Shown piece by piece: positions 60,538 to 64,000 of a stretch of DNA of 64,000 nucleotides. The notes beneath the pieces were generated by a model. The model worked only from the letters and a program-made list of their open reading frames with translations. It was not told the origin of the DNA and searched no databases. Positions within the stretch are counted from its first letter, which is position 1; every line of letters starts with the position of its first letter. The stretch comes from Rhizobium sp. R635 (GTDB taxonomy: Bacteria; Pseudomonadota; Alphaproteobacteria; Rhizobiales; Rhizobiaceae). The translations under genes and the position numbers were made by a program. The DNA is taken from positions 62,001 through 126,000 of the forward strand of contig NZ_LOKX01000004.1 in assembly GCF_002211285.1 (NCBI RefSeq), in the 5' to 3' direction.

Positions 60538-61967
60538 GCTGGCTCTGGACGACCGAAGACATGATCGCAGCGATGGCGGGGCGCCCCTTCGGCGCGCTGC
60601 CCGAAGGCATCACCGGCATTTCCATCGACAGCCGCTCGATTACGTCAGGCGAAGCCTTCTTCGCGATCAAGGGCGACCGCGTCGACGGTCATGATTATGC
60701 TTCGATGGCGATGGCGAACGGGGCTTCGCTGCTCGTCGTCAGCGAGGCGAGGCTTCCGGCCATGGGCCGCCTGACGGTGCCGATGATCGTCGTGGAAGAC
60801 GTGCTCGCCGCCCTCGGCCGCCTGGGACAGGCGTCGCGCGAGCGCTCGCGGGCAAAGATCGTCGCCGTCACCGGTTCGGTCGGCAAGACCACCACCAAGG
60901 AAATGCTGCGGCACGTGCTGTCGCCCTCGGGCAAGGTGCACGCCTCCGTCGCCTCCTTCAACAATCATTGGGGCGTGCCGCTGACGCTGGCACGCATGCC
61001 GGATGATACCGATTACGGCGTCTTCGAAGTCGGCATGAACCATCCGGGCGAGATCCGGCCGCTGGTGGCGATGATCCGCCCCGATGTCGCCGTCATCACG
61101 ACGATCGCGCCGGCTCATCTCGGCAATTTCAAGAGCATCAAGGAGATCGCCGCCGCCAAGGCCGAGATCTTCGAGGGGCTTGAGCCCGGCGGCCATGTCG
61201 TGCTCAACCGCGACAACGACCAGTTCAATTTCCTCGAACGGACGGCGCAATCGCTCGGCATCGAGCATATCCATTCCTTCGGCCAGCATGCGAAAGCCGA
61301 ATACCGGCTCGCGGAATTCAACGGATCGGACGAGAATTCGACGTTGTGGCTGACGATCGGCGGCGAGACGCTGGAGGTGGCGCTCGGCGCGCCCGGCCGC
61401 CACATCGCCGAGAATGCGCTGGCGGCGCTCGGCGTCGTCAGGATCGTCGGCGCCGACATGGAGAAGGCGATCGAGGCGCTTGCGACGCTGAAGCCGGAAA
61501 AGGGCAGGGGCAAGCGCCACCGGCTTTCTATCGGCAGCGGCAGCTTCACGCTGATCGACGAGAGCTACAATGCCAATCCGGCCTCGATGCGCGCGGCGAT
61601 CGCGCTGCTGGCGGCCGCCGAGCCGACCGGCCGCGGACGCCGTATCGCCGTGCTCGGCGACATGCTCGAGATGGGCGAATATGCCGAGAAGGTCCATTCC
61701 GATCTTGCCGGCCCGCTTCTTGCCGCCGGCATCGAACATGTCTGGCTTGCGGGCCCGGATATGGCCGCGCTCAGGGAATCACTGCCGGAAAGCGTCCATG
61801 TCGAATACTGCGAGAAGACCGGCGAATTGACGGACTATGTGTTGAACTCGGTCGTCCCGGGCGACGTGTTGATGGTGAAATCGTCTCTGGGCATCGGTTT
61901 CGGCAAGATCGTCGCCGCGCTTCTTGACAAGTTCCCGGCATTTGCCGACACGCAACGCGAACTTTGA
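60534..61967 (+). CDS. murF: UDP-MurNAc-tripeptide:D-Ala-D-Ala ligase MurF
   Basis: 477 residues: [28 protein letters not shown] near 28, ATP loop [15 protein letters not shown] (111-125), [11 protein letters not shown] near 163 and [14 protein letters not shown] near 343. It adds D-Ala-D-Ala to the tripeptide. The start is TTG at 60534, overlapping the murE stop (TTGA) with GGAGGAACTG just upstream; the rare start and overlap suggest coupled translation. mraY starts 21 bases after its stop. Confidence 0.94.
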   Translation: MSWLWTTEDMIAAMAGRPFGALPEGITGISIDSRSITSGEAFFAIKGDRVDGHDYASMAMANGASLLVVSEARLPAMGRLTVPMIVVEDVLAALGRLGQASRERSRAKIVAVTGSVGKTTTKEMLRHVLSPSGKVHASVASFNNHWGVPLTLARMPDDTDYGVFEVGMNHPGEIRPLVAMIRPDVAVITTIAPAHLGNFKSIKEIAAAKAEIFEGLEPGGHVVLNRDNDQFNFLERTAQSLGIEHIHSFGQHAKAEYRLAEFNGSDENSTLWLTIGGETLEVALGAPGRHIAENALAALGVVRIVGADMEKAIEALATLKPEKGRGKRHRLSIGSGSFTLIDESYNANPASMRAAIALLAAAEPTGRGRRIAVLGDMLEMGEYAEKVHSDLAGPLLAAGIEHVWLAGPDMAALRESLPESVHVEYCEKTGELTDYVLNSVVPGDVLMVKSSLGIGFGKIVAALLDKFPAFADTQREL

Positions 61968-61988
61968 CCGGGTAACAAGGGGCCCTGA

Positions 61989-63089
61989 ATGCTGATCTGG
62001 CTTGTCGAACTGTCGGAATATTTCAAATTTCTGAACCTGTTCAGATATATTACCTTCCGCACGGGCGCCGCTCTCTTTACCTCCGCATTGATCGTGTTCC
62101 TGTTCGGGCCGACGATCATCAATTCGCTGCGCATCCGCCAGGGCAAGGGCCAGCCGATCCGCGCCGACGGGCCGCAGACGCATTTCAAGAAGGCCGGCAC
62201 GCCGACCATGGGCGGGCTGATGATCCTTGCCGGCATCGTCGGGGCGTCGCTGCTCTGGGCCGATCTTTCCAACGTCTATGTCGTCGCCACGCTGCTAGTG
62301 ACGCTGGGCTTCGGCGCGATCGGCTTCTATGATGACTATCTCAAAGTGACCAAGCAGAGCCACAAGGGCTTCTCCGGCAAGGCGCGCCTCGGCATCGAGT
62401 TCATCATAGCCGGCATCGCCGTCTACTTCATGATGCGCACCGCCCTTGCTTCAGGGACGGCCGGCTCGACCTTCGGTTCCTCGATCGCCTTTCCCTTCTT
62501 CAAGGACTTCCTGATCAATCTCGGCATCATGTTCGTCGTCTTCGGCGGCTTCGTCATCGTCGGCGCCGGCAATGCCGTCAACCTGACGGACGGGCTCGAC
62601 GGGCTTGCCATCGTGCCTGTCATGATCGCCGCAGCTTCCTTCGGCGTCATCGCCTATCTCGCCGGCAACGTGGTGTTTGCGAACTACCTGCAGATCAATT
62701 TCGTGCCCGGTACCGGCGAGCTTGCCGTCGTGCTCGGCGCCGTCATCGGAGCCGGCCTCGGCTTCCTCTGGTTCAATGCGCCGCCGGCCGCCATCTTCAT
62801 GGGCGATACCGGGTCTCTGGCGCTCGGCGGCACGATCGGCACCGTCGCCGTCGCCACCAAGCACGAGATCGTCATGGCGATCATCGGCGGCCTGTTCGTC
62901 ATGGAGACGCTCTCGGTCATCATCCAGGTCGGCTTCTTTAAAATGACCGGCCGGCGCGTCTTCCTGATGGCGCCGATCCATCATCACTTCGAAAAGAAGG
63001 GCTGGACCGAGAGCCAGGTGGTCATCCGTTTCTGGATCATTGCGGTCGGTCTTGCCATGCTCGGCCTCTCGACGCTGAAGCTGCGGTGA
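61989..63089 (+). CDS. mraY: phospho-MurNAc-pentapeptide translocase MraY
   Basis: 366 residues with about ten membrane helices. Catalytic acidic residues are in [10 protein letters not shown] near 115 and [13 protein letters not shown] near 197; [14 protein letters not shown] near 272 and [13 protein letters not shown] near 327 are the later hallmarks. It makes lipid I from undecaprenyl phosphate. Good ribosome-binding site (AACAAGGGGCCCTGA). Confidence 0.96.
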   Translation: MLIWLVELSEYFKFLNLFRYITFRTGAALFTSALIVFLFGPTIINSLRIRQGKGQPIRADGPQTHFKKAGTPTMGGLMILAGIVGASLLWADLSNVYVVATLLVTLGFGAIGFYDDYLKVTKQSHKGFSGKARLGIEFIIAGIAVYFMMRTALASGTAGSTFGSSIAFPFFKDFLINLGIMFVVFGGFVIVGAGNAVNLTDGLDGLAIVPVMIAAASFGVIAYLAGNVVFANYLQINFVPGTGELAVVLGAVIGAGLGFLWFNAPPAAIFMGDTGSLALGGTIGTVAVATKHEIVMAIIGGLFVMETLSVIIQVGFFKMTGRRVFLMAPIHHHFEKKGWTESQVVIRFWIIAVGLAMLGLSTLKLR

Positions 63090-63096
63090 GGCGGCG

Positions 63097-64000
63097 ATGA
63101 TCCCGGTCACGACGCTCAAGGACAAGAAGGTCGCGCTCTTCGGGCTCGGCGGCTCCGGTTTTGCCACCGCCCGCGCGCTGATTGCGGGCGGCGCCGATGT
63201 GACCGCCTGGGACGACAATCCCGACAGCGTCGCCAAGGCTTCGGCTGATGGTATCCGGACGGAAGACCTGCACAGCATCGACTGGAGCCAGCAGGCGCTG
63301 TTCGTGTTGTCGCCCGGCGTGCCGCTCACCCATCCGAAACCGCACTGGACCGTCGATCTCGCGCGTGCGGCGGGCGTCGACATCGTCGGCGACGTCGAGC
63401 TCTTCGTGCGCGAGCGCCGCGCCCATGCGCCGGACTGCCCCTTCATCGCCATCACCGGCACCAACGGCAAGTCGACGACGACGGCGCTGATCGCCCATAT
63501 CCTGAAATCGGCGGGCTACGACACGCAGCTCGGCGGCAATATCGGCACGGCCGTGCTGACGCTCGATCCGCCGAAAGCGGGGCGTTATTTCGTCGTCGAA
63601 TGCTCGTCCTACCAGATCGATCTCGCGCCGACGCTGAACCCTTCGGCCGGCATCCTGCTCAACCTGACGCCCGATCATCTCGACCGTCACGGCACCATGC
63701 AGCATTATGCCGACGTCAAGGAGCGGCTGGTCGCCGGCAGCGATACCGCGATCGTCGGCATCGACGACAGCCATTCGGCGCTGATCGCCGACCGCGTCGA
63801 GCGGGCAGGCGTCAAGGTGGTGCGCATTTCGCGCCGCAACGTGGTGGCATCAGGCATTTATGCCGAGGGCACCAGGCTCGTTCAGGCCGCCGGTGGGGCC
63901 ATGCTGCCCTTTGCCGATCTGGACGGCATTCAGACGCTGCGCGGCAGCCACAATGCGCAGAACGCGGCGGCAGCGGTCGCCGCCTGCCTTGCGGTCGGGG
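63097..64000 (+). CDS. murD: UDP-MurNAc-L-Ala:D-Glu ligase MurD (3' end outside window)
   Basis: The frame reads [20 protein letters not shown] at the start and stays open to the window end (301 codons). [16 protein letters not shown] near 13 binds UDP, the ATP loop [13 protein letters not shown] is at 119-131, [10 protein letters not shown] near 168 and [14 protein letters not shown] near 188 are family landmarks. MurD adds D-glutamate to UDP-MurNAc-L-alanine. The start, with GTGAGGCGGCG upstream, lies seven bases after the mraY stop. About a third of the protein is missing. Confidence 0.95.
   Translation, partial: MIPVTTLKDKKVALFGLGGSGFATARALIAGGADVTAWDDNPDSVAKASADGIRTEDLHSIDWSQQALFVLSPGVPLTHPKPHWTVDLARAAGVDIVGDVELFVRERRAHAPDCPFIAITGTNGKSTTTALIAHILKSAGYDTQLGGNIGTAVLTLDPPKAGRYFVVECSSYQIDLAPTLNPSAGILLNLTPDHLDRHGTMQHYADVKERLVAGSDTAIVGIDDSHSALIADRVERAGVKVVRISRRNVVASGIYAEGTRLVQAAGGAMLPFADLDGIQTLRGSHNAQNAAAAVAACLAVG

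Noticed and set aside
1..64000. tRNA genes, CRISPR arrays or prophage
   Set aside because: No cloverleaf, regularly spaced repeat-spacer array or phage gene set was recognised on reading the window.

Overview
The window is about 64 kb of GC-rich, densely coding chromosomal DNA. It looks like a fast-growing alphaproteobacterium of the Rhizobiaceae, most probably Rhizobium of the leguminosarum/etli group. Supporting signs are the gene complement (btaAB betaine-lipid genes, a PPi-dependent phosphofructokinase, an ArsR-methyltransferase regulator beside metF, many sugar/amine ABC importers), mosaic palindromic intergenic repeats of the rhizobial type, a class A RNase P RNA directly before a dcw cluster, and frequent ATGA/GTGA start-stop overlaps. 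Identification rests on recognising protein families by eye; no search was run.

Layout. 1-1452: 3' end of metH. 1633-2264: Phd/PIN toxin-antitoxin pair. 2268-9808: a sugar (probably amino-sugar) uptake locus with a GntR regulator and BadF-type kinase on the minus strand, divergent from an ABC importer with an oxidoreductase and ATPase. 10159-22019: a second locus with a polyamine/iron-type ABC importer and an RpiR regulator (minus), divergent from an N-formylglutamate amidohydrolase-like enzyme, APC permease, glutamine-synthetase-like ligase, aldehyde dehydrogenase and Fe-type alcohol dehydrogenase. Together these read as a gamma-glutamylation route for a small amine or amino alcohol. 22092-22366: MITE-like element with perfect 34-bp ends. 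22521-27432: VirC1/ParA-like ATPase, an SsuABC-type importer and an L,D-transpeptidase. 27688-34190: small metabolic genes, then a four-gene minus-strand operon (hydrolase, DMT exporter, class III CoA-transferase, ThDP enzyme).

34349-38930: RNase T2, EttA, and a sahR-like/metF pair with a palindromic operator. 39048-51959: a stretch rich in envelope genes (25-residue membrane peptide, MltB-type and two SLT transglycosylases, GH25 lipoprotein, btaAB, serine hydrolase, amidase) plus LysE, PPi-PFK and a TerB/J-domain protein. 52056-54429: tandem sarcosine-oxidase-like flavoenzymes. 54474-54885: rnpB. 55088-64000: dcw cluster (mraZ, rsmH, ftsL, ftsI, murE, murF, mraY, murD partial), preceded by four regularly spaced MraZ boxes.

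The strongest candidates for new biology are the gamma-glutamyl-type catabolic cluster, the 34-bp-ended mobile repeat, the small membrane peptide, the MraZ-box array and the four-gene CoA-transferase/ThDP operon. No tRNA, CRISPR array, prophage or intact insertion sequence was seen.
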